Of a DNA stretch of 33,752 bases, positions 7,729 to 16,071 are shown in pieces. The first letter of the stretch is position 1, and every line of letters starts with the position of its first letter. Under the pieces are notes generated by a model that was given only the letters and a program-made list of their open reading frames with translations, was not told the origin of the DNA and ran no database searches. Source of the DNA: Sterolibacteriaceae bacterium (lineage in GTDB: Bacteria; Pseudomonadota; Gammaproteobacteria; Burkholderiales; Rhodocyclaceae); contig JANYCD010000002.1 in assembly GCA_025360425.1 (NCBI GenBank), positions 1 to 33,752 on the forward strand. Reading direction: 5' to 3'. The translations under genes and the position numbers were made by a program.

Positions 7729-8904
7729 TCACGTCTTGCCCAGCCGCTCAATCGCAGCGGCGTCATAACCCGCCGCGCGCAGGATTTCCGCCGAGTGTTC
7801 GCCAAGTTTTGGCGGTGGCCGACGGATGCCACTGCCTGTCGGGTCCACCGGTAGCCGGAGTTGCGGCATGCCTTCGGCCCAACTCAAAGTGTTCGAATCG
7901 ATCAGGAGATTTCGTTCCTGCGTCACCGCCATGTCGAGACTGGCGCGAACGTCATTGACCCGTCCGACGGAAATTCCGGCGTTTCCCAGCCGATCCAGCC
8001 AAACGTCGACCCGCTCTTGGGCAAACAGGTCTGCCAGCATGGTGTCGAGTTCCTCACGATGCTCAAGGCGTGCAGGCATGGCACTGAATCGCGGATCGCT
8101 TTCCAGTCCGTCGAGATCCAGGGTCTTGCATAAACGGACAAATTGCGGATCACTCGCTGTCGCGAGCATGAAGGCGCCATCCGACGCTTCAAACACCCGG
8201 TAGGGTGCGGCACTCGGTGCACCGGAACCGAGTTTTTCCGGCGGACTGCCGGTCGCCAGGAATCCGAGAACCTGGTGATTCATCAGAGTGAATGCCGAAT
8301 CGAGGAGCGAAGGACGCACATGCTCACCTTCGCCGCTCACTGTTCGCCGCGCCAGCGCTGCCATGATGCCGATGGCGCCCCACATACCGGTCGTAAGATC
8401 CAGCACCGAAGGTGCAAGCCTGACCGGCGGCGTGTCGGGATGACCGGTGAAACTCATCAGACCCGACACCGCTTGCACCAGCGCATCGTAGCCGGGCATC
8501 TTGGAGCCTAACGGTCCGTCGCCGAAGGCGGAGATAGTGCAAAGAATGATGCGCGGATTGCGCGTGCGAAAGTGTTCAAAAGTGAGTTGAAGTTTTTCCG
8601 CCAACCCGGGCGGAAAGCTTTCAACCACGACATCCGCCGTCTCCACCAGCTTGAGCAGAGCCTCGCGGCCTTCAGCCGACTTGATGTCCAGCAATACGCT
8701 GCGCTTGTTGCGGTTGACGGCGATGAAGACCGTCGCCTCGTCGCCCCAGCGCGGCGGCAGGGCGCGGGTATCGTCGCCGATGGGCGGGCGCTCGACCTTG
8801 ACGACATCGGCGCCCATGTCGCCCAGGATCATCGATGCGAATGGGCCGGCGATATTGGTTGCCAGGTCGAGTACGCGCAAACCAGGATAAGTGCTGTTCA
8901 GCAA
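7729..8904 (-). CDS. Class III CoA-transferase (CaiB/BaiF family)
   Basis: Family III CoA-transferase that should move CoA between carboxylic acids. The N-terminal block GLRVLDLATNIAGPFASM and GADVVKVERP are typical, and VLDLTTGM carries the Asp aligned with the catalytic Asp169 of formyl-CoA transferase. I chose the TTG at 8904 because GGAG lies six bases before it, it overlaps the DUF59 stop, and it gives a normal N-terminus (MLNSTYPGLRVLDL, 391 residues). A GTG at 8949 would add 15 residues without a ribosome site. In the operon it may activate an acid at the expense of an abundant acyl-CoA. Confidence 0.88.
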   Translation of the reverse strand: MLNSTYPGLRVLDLATNIAGPFASMILGDMGADVVKVERPPIGDDTRALPPRWGDEATVFIAVNRNKRSVLLDIKSAEGREALLKLVETADVVVESFPPGLAEKLQLTFEHFRTRNPRIILCTISAFGDGPLGSKMPGYDALVQAVSGLMSFTGHPDTPPVRLAPSVLDLTTGMWGAIGIMAALARRTVSGEGEHVRPSLLDSAFTLMNHQVLGFLATGSPPEKLGSGAPSAAPYRVFEASDGAFMLATASDPQFVRLCKTLDLDGLESDPRFSAMPARLEHREELDTMLADLFAQERVDVWLDRLGNAGISVGRVNDVRASLDMAVTQERNLLIDSNTLSWAEGMPQLRLPVDPTGSGIRRPPPKLGEHSAEILRAAGYDAAAIERLGKT

Positions 8905-9215
8905 GATGGACTCCGCGGCAGCACTTGCCCCTTGCGGTCGGGGGTCCACAACTTGTCGACGGTCTGCCGAACCTCAACCTCGCGGACCCCGGGTATCTGC
9001 ATGACCGCATCCTGAATGTACTGACGCATCCCGCGGAAATGAACACAACCCGGATCGGTCAGGCACAGCGTGACGGACACGCGTCCGTCCGTGATTTCCA
9101 GGGCATCCACCAAACCCATTTCACAAATGTCCATGGGGTTACGCATGAGCAGGCTACAAGGCTCCTGCACGGTACGTAACTGCTGCAAGACCATGGCTTG
9201 CGTGATCTGGGTCAT
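8898..9215 (-). CDS. DUF59 / MIP18-family (PaaD-like) Fe-S assembly protein
   Basis: A 105-residue protein with the DUF59 pattern: MGLVDALEITDGRVSV, then LCLTDPGC with the conserved Cys, and IPGVREVEVRQTVDKLW. Family members act in Fe-S cluster maturation or, as PaaD, support a catabolic oxygenase. Its ATG overlaps the amidohydrolase stop (ATGA, 9212-9215) and its own stop overlaps the CoA-transferase start, so it is translationally coupled on both sides. The only Fe-S protein recognised in the island is the ferredoxin at 5678, so a role in maturing that cluster is possible but unproven. Confidence 0.8.
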   Translation of the reverse strand: MTQITQAMVLQQLRTVQEPCSLLMRNPMDICEMGLVDALEITDGRVSVTLCLTDPGCVHFRGMRQYIQDAVMQIPGVREVEVRQTVDKLWTPDRKGQVLPRSPSC

Positions 9216-10297
9216 GAGCGCGGCTTGGCCACCTTTCCCCCACGGAGCAGGTGCCAGGGATTAACTTCGCCGCGTGCGCGTGCCAATGCGAACTCGTCAT
9301 TGCAGGTGCCCTGGATTACCGCTTCTGGCGTGATGCCGTGCAGACGCATGGCGTTTCTACCAAGGATATTGAGCCGGTCCTCTGCCGTGATTTGGCGCAG
9401 ACCGAACTCCTGGACATGCGCTTCCGGGAATTCATAATTCAGAAACGCACTGATCAACGGAGACGGATGCCCAAGGTTGTTGCCGCTGGCGAACAAGAGT
9501 CGGTCGGAGCCGCACTCAGTAATCAACCTGCCAAGAATCTTGGCGAACACCCGCGGCTTTACCAGGATGTATTGAAACGTCGTTTCCAGCGTCAGGTAAA
9601 GGTTGCGGTGGTGCTTGAGCAACGCAATGGTTTCATCGAGGAACGCGATCGCGCCGTGCACCATTTCAAACTGAATATCCGGAAACCTTGCCAGTGGCGA
9701 GTCAAAATCATCGATCGCGAATGCCCATTTCGGCGCTGGTGCAAGCCACAAGGACTTGTGCACGGCGACGTGCCTGATGCCCAGGTCCATTGCCGCCTCC
9801 AGAAGCGGCGTGGCGAAGTCAGGGCCATCGAGCTTCCACCCCTGGCCTTTGCCGTCGTAATAGAACGCCGGGTAGAGCTTGATGCCGTCCACCTTCAGTT
9901 CCTTGACCTGGCGCTCGACGTCAGCAATTGCGGTTTCGATGATGGGGGTATCGACCGTGCCATAAAGCTTGAATCGGTTCGGGTGCAGGTCGCGAAACGC
10001 CGCTGCCTTGTCCGGATCGGTGATAAAGCTCAGGCCGAAGCCGAGGTTGGGGAGCGCATGAATAATGCCGAAATCCACGGGGGACTCGACAAACTCTGCA
10101 TGCGCGATGACGTCCCAGGATATGTCGGTGAAGAACTCCTCATCATTCAGCACATAGTCGCGATGTGCTTCGTCGACCGACAGCTTGTGGGAACCATGAA
10201 CTGCAGCAATGGCGTCGGGGGCATCGGGGTTCTGGTTCTCCGGGGACATGTTCCATGGGTGAACCACGGCATCGACGATGACGATGTCGTTGATCAC
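9212..10297 (-). CDS. Amidohydrolase-2 fold protein with degenerate metal site
   Basis: A 361-residue TIM-barrel protein resembling the amidohydrolase-2 (ACMSD-related) family. The usual HxH of strand 1 reads VVHPWN (His13 present, second His replaced by Trp15). Later His176, His180 and His214 are present. The canonical FGSD near strand 8, which supplies a metal-binding Asp, reads FASGNN (269-274). The metal site therefore looks incomplete. The GTG start at 10297 overlaps the preceding stop (GTGA) and has AAGGAAAG upstream. Similar proteins occur in aromatic and steroid catabolic clusters as decarboxylases or hydrolases. The reaction here is unknown. Confidence 0.8.
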   Translation of the reverse strand: MINDIVIVDAVVHPWNMSPENQNPDAPDAIAAVHGSHKLSVDEAHRDYVLNDEEFFTDISWDVIAHAEFVESPVDFGIIHALPNLGFGLSFITDPDKAAAFRDLHPNRFKLYGTVDTPIIETAIADVERQVKELKVDGIKLYPAFYYDGKGQGWKLDGPDFATPLLEAAMDLGIRHVAVHKSLWLAPAPKWAFAIDDFDSPLARFPDIQFEMVHGAIAFLDETIALLKHHRNLYLTLETTFQYILVKPRVFAKILGRLITECGSDRLLFASGNNLGHPSPLISAFLNYEFPEAHVQEFGLRQITAEDRLNILGRNAMRLHGITPEAVIQGTCNDEFALARARGEVNPWHLLRGGKVAKPRS

Positions 10298-11121
10298 GAG
10301 TCGCTTTCCTTGTCGAGACGATTGTATTCAGGCTCGCGCTTCTCTAGCGCGGCGTCGACGCCCTCAGGCAAGTCAGCGCCGTGATACAGCGCAGCTGCAC
10401 CCCAGAAGCTGGTGTTCATGGAAGAGATCAAATCCATGTGCCAGCTTTGTCGAAGCTGATGTTTGGTGGCCTCCAGCGCCAGACGCGAATATTTCGCGAT
10501 CCTGGCGGCCAGTTCAACGGTGGCGGGAATCAACTGCTCGTGCTCGACCACACGGTTGACCAGGCCCATGCTCAAGGCCCGTTCGGCGTCAATGAGATCG
10601 CCGGTAAATGCGAGCTCGGCGGCCAGACCGGACCCAATCAGGCGCGGCAGGAAGTAACTGCCGCCATTGCCGGGGTTCAATCCGAGCTTGATGTAGGTTT
10701 CACCCATCCTGGCTTTTTTGGAAGCCACGCGCATGTCACAGGCAAGCGCAAAGTCGAAGCCGCCGGCGGTCGCACCACCGTTGATGGCCGCAATGATGGG
10801 CAGACGGCACGTCACCAGGCGCTGCGTGACAGGAAACAGAACACGGGCGTTGTAGGGCTCATGTTCGATTTGCAGACGCTGTTCGAGAAAATGTTTGAAC
10901 CCGTTAAGATCAGCGCCAGCGCAAAATTGCTTGCCGGCACCAGTGATGATCAGCACGCGAACGCGCATATCCGATTCCAGTACGGCAAACGTGGAGAGGA
11001 GGTCTCGCGCCATTTCGGGTACGACTCCGTTACCCGACTCGGGCCGATTCAGCGTCAACATGACGACGCCATCCGCCACCGTCTCGTAATAGACGGTTTC
11101 GAGCTCCACCTTGTTGCTCAT
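10294..11121 (-). CDS. Enoyl-CoA hydratase/isomerase family protein, atypical active site
   Basis: Crotonase-fold protein of 275 residues. The oxyanion-hole segments CAGADL (67-72) and NGGATAGG (114-121) are intact, so acyl-CoA binding is likely. The two catalytic glutamates of classical hydratase (E144 and E164 in rat) align with Asp123 (GGFDFA) and Tyr143 (GETYIKLG), so plain hydration is doubtful. It has AAGGAAA before the ATG and lies between the thiolase and the amidohydrolase in the leftward operon. It could be an isomerase, a hydrolase or a C-C bond enzyme. Confidence 0.88.
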   Translation of the reverse strand: MSNKVELETVYYETVADGVVMLTLNRPESGNGVVPEMARDLLSTFAVLESDMRVRVLIITGAGKQFCAGADLNGFKHFLEQRLQIEHEPYNARVLFPVTQRLVTCRLPIIAAINGGATAGGFDFALACDMRVASKKARMGETYIKLGLNPGNGGSYFLPRLIGSGLAAELAFTGDLIDAERALSMGLVNRVVEHEQLIPATVELAARIAKYSRLALEATKHQLRQSWHMDLISSMNTSFWGAAALYHGADLPEGVDAALEKREPEYNRLDKESDS

Positions 11122-11134
11122 GAGTTTCCTTAGC

Positions 11135-12313
11135 CTAGTTGGCCTTTTGCAGAATCGTGGTCACGGCCAGCGCATACATCCCGCCCAGCCAACCGCCACC
11201 GTTCACGGCCATACCGCTGCGCGCACCCTCCACTTGTCTGCTGCCGGCGCGTCCCCGCAACTGCGTGCATATCTCAACCACTTGGGCACAACCTGTCGCG
11301 CCCAACGGGTGGCCGCGGCTGAGTAAGCCGCCACTGACATTGACCGGATGCGCACCGCCCAGGGCAGTCGCGCCGCGTCGCAGCAGATGGTGTGCCTGGC
11401 CTTCTTCGCAAAGACCAATCTCGGAATATTGAAACAACTCCGCCGGCGCCGCCGCATCGTGCAGTTCGAAAAGGTCAACATCGCCGGGGCCAATGCCTGC
11501 ATCGGCGTAGGCGGCAGCCGCTGCTCCGACGACTGGGCTCTTTGGATGGTTTTTTCCCTGGCCAGCGATTTGCGATGTCACCAGATGCACCAAGTCTCCC
11601 TTGAGGCGGCGTGCGTATTCCTCCGAACACACCACGAGTGCCGCAGCACCGTCGGTCGTTGGAGAACACATGGGCAGCGTCAGGGGTGAAACAATCATGC
11701 GCGCCGCCAGCACTTCCTCGACGGTCTGTGGCTTGCGCAAATGCGCCAGCGGATTCAGCGCCGCATGATTGCGGTTCTTGACGGCAACCAGGGCAAAGTC
11801 ACTCGGATGCGCTTGATATCGGTCAAGAAAGGCTTGCGCCTCGCCCGCGTAGTAGTCCATGAGGATCGAGTTGGTTGCGAGTTTCCCTGGCTCCGATTCG
11901 CCGATTTCCTCGATGTCGGTGGATCCGCGCAATGCGTTGAAGGGCCGCGACTTGTCGGGGTGGTTCAGTTGTTCAACACCCACCACCAACACAACTTCCG
12001 CACGCCCGCCGCTGATCGCCTCGAATGCAAGGTTCAACGCTGAACCGCCCGAGGCACAGGCATTCTCGACATTGATGAGTGGCACACTACTCAGTGGGTG
12101 ATAGCGCAGCGCAATCTGGCCGCGAATCATCTCCTGCTGTGAGACGATACCTGCCGCCGCATTGCCGAAAAAAATCTTGTCGACGTCTTCCAGGGGCACG
12201 CCGGCATCGGCCATGGCTTCATCAATCGCTGCCACCGCGAGGCTGCGGACACCGCGGCCCAACTGCTTTCCGAAAGGCGTCATGCCGACGCCGGCAATCA
12301 TTACCTTGTTCAC
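11135..12313 (-). CDS. SCP2/Ltp-type thiolase
   Basis: Thiolase-superfamily protein of 392 residues. The nucleophile Cys86 is in ENACASGGSA, His285 in FELHDAAAP, and His335 in GGLLSRGHPLGATG. The C-terminal second Cys of classical thiolases is replaced (AVNGGG), as is usual in the SCP2 group. The GTG start at 12313 has AAAGGA upstream and lies two bases after the ligase stop. It should cleave a beta-ketoacyl-CoA with CoA. It is the only thiolase in the island that keeps the catalytic cysteine. Confidence 0.92.
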   Translation of the reverse strand: MNKVMIAGVGMTPFGKQLGRGVRSLAVAAIDEAMADAGVPLEDVDKIFFGNAAAGIVSQQEMIRGQIALRYHPLSSVPLINVENACASGGSALNLAFEAISGGRAEVVLVVGVEQLNHPDKSRPFNALRGSTDIEEIGESEPGKLATNSILMDYYAGEAQAFLDRYQAHPSDFALVAVKNRNHAALNPLAHLRKPQTVEEVLAARMIVSPLTLPMCSPTTDGAAALVVCSEEYARRLKGDLVHLVTSQIAGQGKNHPKSPVVGAAAAAYADAGIGPGDVDLFELHDAAAPAELFQYSEIGLCEEGQAHHLLRRGATALGGAHPVNVSGGLLSRGHPLGATGCAQVVEICTQLRGRAGSRQVEGARSGMAVNGGGWLGGMYALAVTTILQKAN

Positions 12314-12315
12314 GA

Positions 12316-13905
12316 TTATCCTTTCTTGGGCAATTGCGGTCCGCCACCACCGATACGTCCTTCATATCCCTTCCAATAGGTCTCGCGAATTTCGCGGCGC
12401 ATCACCTTGCCATATCCGCTCACCGGTAACTTGTCCATGAACTCGACGCTCTTGGGCTTTTTGTATCCGGCCATGTTTTTTCCGCAGTAAGTAATAATGT
12501 CTTCGGCCGTCGCAGCAGCGCCGGGTTGCAGTTCGACGACGGCATGCACTGCTTCGCCCCAGTATTCATGGGGAATGCCGAACACGACCACATTTGCAAC
12601 GGCGGGGTGATGAACAATGACTTCTTCCACTTCGCGTGGATAGACATTGTTGCCACCGCTGATGATCATGTCCTTGGCGCGGTCGAGCAAGAACAGATAG
12701 CCGTTCTCGTCGAAGGAACCGATGTCACCCGTATGCAGCCAGCCATTGCGCATGGTTTCCGCCGTCGCCTCGGGATTATTCCAGTAGCCCATCATGACGA
12801 TGTCACCGCGCACCACGACTTCGCCGGCCTGGCCGGGTGGCAATTCGTTGTCGTGTTCATCCACGACCCGAGCCTCGATATCGGTGCGGATCGTGCCGGT
12901 GGAACCTATCCGCGGATCATCGGCTTCGGCCATTCGCGCCGTTTCGGTCGCGCTCATCCCGGTAATGGTGATCGGCGCTTCGCCCTGACCATATAGCTGT
13001 GTGAACACCGGTCCGAATGCCTTGATCGCGTTGCGCAAATGCTCGACATAGATCGGCGCACCGCCAAAACATATCGCACGTAAACTGGACAGGTCATATT
13101 CGCCGGGCGTGAACTCTTCCAGCATCTTGATGATCTGCGTCGGCGCCAGGAAAGCGATGTGGGAAACCTTCATGCGCTGCACGAGGGCAAACAATTCCTT
13201 GGGCTCGAAACTCTTGTTTTCGAAAATTATATTGACAGCGCCGCGCGCCACTGCGGGCAATGCAATGATCCCGCTACCGTGCGACATCGGCGCGGCATGA
13301 ACAACAGTCTCGCCGGGCAGTATATTGTGCAGGTCGGCGAGGTAATTCATGATCACGATCTTCACCGTGCGGTGATTCCAGGTCGCCCCCTTGGGCTTGC
13401 CTGTGGTGCCGGAGGTGTAGAACAACCAGCAAGGATCCGTTTGCGCGACTTCAATTGGCGACTTCAGCGCGGCGGCGGAATCCAGCAACGCGCTGTAAGT
13501 GACAGCGCCCTCGGCCTGCTCGATGCAAACCCGCTTTTGCAACCCGGAAAACTCGGCGATATGCTCGACGATGCCATCCTGATATTCCGGCCCATGGATC
13601 AATACCTTGGCGCCGGAGTTGGACACGATGTAGGCCATCTCCTTCGCATGCAGTCGGGCATTGACCGGGACCACCACAAGGCCTGCGGCGAAGCAACCGT
13701 AAATCGTTTCGAGGATGCGCGGACTGTTGGACAGGCAGAACGCTACGCGATCGCCTGCCTTGAGCCCCATCGCCAGCAGATTGCCGCCGATCGCCAACGC
13801 GCGCCCATAAAACTCGCGATAGGTGATGTGCTCGGCGCCATGCACGATCGCTAAACCATCCGGGCGCTGGCGCGCAACCTTTTGCAGGAAAACACAGGTG
13901 TTCAT
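12316..13905 (-). CDS. Acyl-CoA synthetase (AMP-dependent)
   Basis: ANL-superfamily ligase of 529 residues. The P-loop YTSGTTGKPKG is at 163-173, YGQGE at 305-309, HTGDIG at 391-396, GGNNVYPREVE at 417-427, and the A10 lysine is Lys500 in SGYGKVMRRE. Unlike the ligase at 1718, it keeps the canonical A10 Lys. It starts 12 bases after the DUF35 gene and ends two bases before the thiolase, in the leftward operon. It probably activates a later or alternative carboxylic acid intermediate; the substrate is not predictable from sequence. Confidence 0.94.
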   Translation of the reverse strand: MNTCVFLQKVARQRPDGLAIVHGAEHITYREFYGRALAIGGNLLAMGLKAGDRVAFCLSNSPRILETIYGCFAAGLVVVPVNARLHAKEMAYIVSNSGAKVLIHGPEYQDGIVEHIAEFSGLQKRVCIEQAEGAVTYSALLDSAAALKSPIEVAQTDPCWLFYTSGTTGKPKGATWNHRTVKIVIMNYLADLHNILPGETVVHAAPMSHGSGIIALPAVARGAVNIIFENKSFEPKELFALVQRMKVSHIAFLAPTQIIKMLEEFTPGEYDLSSLRAICFGGAPIYVEHLRNAIKAFGPVFTQLYGQGEAPITITGMSATETARMAEADDPRIGSTGTIRTDIEARVVDEHDNELPPGQAGEVVVRGDIVMMGYWNNPEATAETMRNGWLHTGDIGSFDENGYLFLLDRAKDMIISGGNNVYPREVEEVIVHHPAVANVVVFGIPHEYWGEAVHAVVELQPGAAATAEDIITYCGKNMAGYKKPKSVEFMDKLPVSGYGKVMRREIRETYWKGYEGRIGGGGPQLPKKG

Positions 13906-13917
13906 CTGGCGCTCGTT

Positions 13918-14319
13918 TTATGTCTTGGCGTGTTTGAACCAGGCACAGGGGCGTTTTTCAGCGTGTTCCGCCGACATGGGCGCAAACTCCACCCGCTCGT
14001 CGCACTTGTAGCTCTTCCACTCGCCATCGGCATCGGGGACCAGGCGGCCGAGCAGCTGCACGCCCTCATCCAACTTGACTACACCCAAAGCATAGGGCAA
14101 CTCATTCTCGAAGCCTTCCGGAGGACCCAGACGCAGAATGGTGAAGCTGTGCAGCACGCCCTTGCCGGATGCCTTTTGCCACCCCAGCGATTCCGACTGG
14201 CAGTGCGGGCAGGCATAGCGCGGATACATGTTGAACTTGCCACAGGAATTGCATTTTTGTACCAGCAATTCACCGCGAATGAGGCCTGCGCGAAAATCCG
14301 CAACGATAGGTGGCGTCAT
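13918..14319 (-). CDS. DUF35 zinc-ribbon/OB-fold protein, partner of thiolase-fold protein
   Basis: A 133-residue protein with a four-Cys zinc ribbon (CNSC...CPHC) followed by an OB-fold with the typical GKGVLHSFTI segment. DUF35 proteins form complexes with thiolase-like enzymes, for example the DUF35 part of ChsH2 with the Ltp2 aldolase in steroid side-chain degradation. The ATG at 14319 overlaps the stop of the thiolase-fold gene (ATGA) and has AAGGGGG upstream, so the pair is translationally coupled. The frame is open upstream to 14598, but that part only shadows the thiolase gene. Confidence 0.92.
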   Translation of the reverse strand: MTPPIVADFRAGLIRGELLVQKCNSCGKFNMYPRYACPHCQSESLGWQKASGKGVLHSFTILRLGPPEGFENELPYALGVVKLDEGVQLLGRLVPDADGEWKSYKCDERVEFAPMSAEHAEKRPCAWFKHAKT

Positions 14320-15548
14320 TTGGCACCCCCTTTCCCCGTCCGCTCCAGCAACAAAACCTGCGCATCCATATAACTTCCTCCAGAGCCGCCAATGATGCAG
14401 CGTTGTGCGTTTTTGATTTGGCGTTCCGACTCGGCGCGGCCCAGCAACTGGCGCACACCTTCCACCAGCAAGGCGGTGCCGCCACCGACGCCGGTGTGGC
14501 CGGCTGAAAGCAAACCGCCGTTGGTGTTGCAGGGAAACTTGCCGCCGGGCGAGGCATTGCCGGCGGCGAACCAGCGCGCGCCCTCGCCGGGTTCGCAAAT
14601 GCCGAAGCCTTCGACGGCGATCGTGGTAACCGCGGCATAGGAATCATAGATCTCGCCAAACTGGGCATCTTTCGGACCCCAGCCCGATTGTGCGTAGGCA
14701 CGCTTGGCCGCAGTGGCCCAACCCAGTGCCGCCAGGTCATTTTCCTGACCGATGCTGTAATGGCTGACACAGCCGCCCGATCCGGCGACACGCACCGTAG
14801 TGTCGAGGCCGCGCTTCTTGGCATTCTCGGCGCTGGTCATGACAAAAGCGGCAGCGCCGTCGGCGAGCATCGGACACTCCATCACATGCAGCGGGTCCGA
14901 GGCCATGCGCGAAGCGAGCACCTGCTCCACCGTCAATTTCTTGCCGCGGTACATGGCGTTGGGGTTGAGCTGCGCCCAGTCGCGCAGTGCCACACAGACC
15001 GAGGCCATCTCGGCTGGCGTCGATCCGGTGCTGGCCATGTAGCGCTGCGTGATCAAGCCGCCAATCGCGTTGAACTGTACGCCGGTGGGCAGTTCCCATT
15101 CGCCCGGAATCCCGTTCTTGCTGAGGCTGTTGATCATTTCCATCACGTCGGCCGAACCCCAGCGTTCGCATTGCAGAACCAGCACCGTGCGCGCATGGCC
15201 GGAAGCGATCAAGCCCGAGGCCGCGCGCACCGCGTTGTCACTGGTTGAACCGCCGGAGTGGATCATGAAGCTGGCTTTTGCATGTCCGGCAAGACCCAGC
15301 TCTTCGACCATGCGCGAAAACACCAGGTCGGCCTGGTCGGTAAATCCGTGCAAACAGGGGATCAGCAATATGGTGTCGACATCGCGTGGCACCATGCCGG
15401 CGTCCTTGAGCGCTAGGATCGCGACCTTGGTCAGATCGCCGATGAAAGTGCGCTGCGGATATTTGCCGGAAGGAATTTCGCCGATACCAACGAAGACCGG
15501 GTCGTTGGGTGATTTCGCATCAACATTGAGTGGCCAGGTATCACTCAT
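14316..15548 (-). CDS. Thiolase-fold protein without nucleophilic Cys (Ltp2-like aldolase candidate)
   Basis: Thiolase-superfamily protein of 410 residues. Aligning SGGS at 98-101 with CASGGSA of the other thiolase puts Ile96 where the nucleophilic Cys should be. His351 (GGLLSAGH) is kept, and HD of the SCP2 thiolases is replaced by YD (Tyr301 in GEIYDSY). Loss of Cys with Tyr in this place and a coupled DUF35 protein fits Ltp2-type retro-aldolases, which split a tertiary beta-hydroxyacyl-CoA. I prefer the ATG at 15548 (MSDTW), which is spaced seven bases from AGGA; the ATG at 15554 is only one base away. It overlaps the end of the MaoC gene. Confidence 0.9.
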   Translation of the reverse strand: MSDTWPLNVDAKSPNDPVFVGIGEIPSGKYPQRTFIGDLTKVAILALKDAGMVPRDVDTILLIPCLHGFTDQADLVFSRMVEELGLAGHAKASFMIHSGGSTSDNAVRAASGLIASGHARTVLVLQCERWGSADVMEMINSLSKNGIPGEWELPTGVQFNAIGGLITQRYMASTGSTPAEMASVCVALRDWAQLNPNAMYRGKKLTVEQVLASRMASDPLHVMECPMLADGAAAFVMTSAENAKKRGLDTTVRVAGSGGCVSHYSIGQENDLAALGWATAAKRAYAQSGWGPKDAQFGEIYDSYAAVTTIAVEGFGICEPGEGARWFAAGNASPGGKFPCNTNGGLLSAGHTGVGGGTALLVEGVRQLLGRAESERQIKNAQRCIIGGSGGSYMDAQVLLLERTGKGGAK

Positions 15549-16035
15549 TGGCATTTCCTTTTACTGCCTGGCGCCGCGCCAGCATGATTTGCAGGAATGT
15601 CATGACTTCTTCCTCCTTTTGATTGCGTATTGAATAATTGACATGCAAGGTGCCGTACTTTGGATTGCTGCCAGCACTGAGTTCGACAACCTCGGCATGG
15701 ACTTTGATTGTGTCACCGGGCAACACCGGTTTAAGCGCACGCAGACTTTTGATTTCCAGCAATGCCACGATCGCGTTACCGTAAAAACCGCTCATTCCGA
15801 CCAGACCGACGGCAATGGCAAAAGTCAGCGGGCCGTGTGTGATCCGCGTCCCAAATCGGGTGGACTTTCCAAATTCTTCATCAATATGGAGCGGATAATG
15901 ATCGCCGGTCAAACCGGCGAAAGTCGTGAGATCGCCAATATCAACCGTGCGTCCTCGCGTCACCATGACATCGCCAAGGATGAAGTCGTCAAAGGTCTTA
16001 TCTTGCGGATCGCTCAAAGTGCGCCCAGCACTCAT
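15541..16035 (-). CDS. MaoC-family hydratase
   Basis: Hot-dog-fold (R)-specific enoyl-CoA hydratase-like protein of 164 residues. The hydratase signature FAGLTGDHYPLHID is at 39-52, with catalytic Asp45 and His50, followed by GTRITHGPLT. I chose the ATG at 16035 (MSAGRT), preceded by GGGGGA; the upstream in-frame start at 16056 lies inside the operator. It heads the ten-gene leftward operon. Its stop overlaps the thiolase-fold gene. MaoC, Cys-less thiolase and DUF35 in a row recall the ChsH1, Ltp2, ChsH2 hydratase-aldolase set, so it likely hydrates an enoyl-CoA for the retro-aldol step. Confidence 0.92.
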   Translation of the reverse strand: MSAGRTLSDPQDKTFDDFILGDVMVTRGRTVDIGDLTTFAGLTGDHYPLHIDEEFGKSTRFGTRITHGPLTFAIAVGLVGMSGFYGNAIVALLEIKSLRALKPVLPGDTIKVHAEVVELSAGSNPKYGTLHVNYSIRNQKEEEVMTFLQIMLARRQAVKGNANE

Positions 16036-16046
16036 GCTCTTCCCCC

Positions 16047-16062
16047 AAACAATCATTTGTTT
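16047..16062. promoter_or_regulatory. Putative TetR operator, site 4 (ten-gene leftward operon)
   Basis: AAACAATCATTTGTTT has 12 of 16 bases symmetric. It lies between the -10 box and the MaoC start, 12 bases from the ATG, so it probably overlies the transcription start. Confidence 0.65.
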
Positions 16063-16071
16063 AAGAGGGCA

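Noticed and set aside
9251-10384. Rightward open frame of 377 codons opposite the amidohydrolase-fold gene
   Set aside because: It shows no family resemblance and is the antisense shadow of a gene with coupled start and ribosome site.
14320-14598. Extended N-terminus of the DUF35 gene
   Set aside because: The extension overlaps the thiolase-fold gene in another frame, is Arg-rich, and the ATG at 14319 has a good ribosome site and ATGA coupling.
16036-16056. Upstream in-frame start for the MaoC gene at 16056
   Set aside because: It falls inside operator site 4 and lacks a ribosome site; the ATG at 16035 is preceded by GGGGGA.
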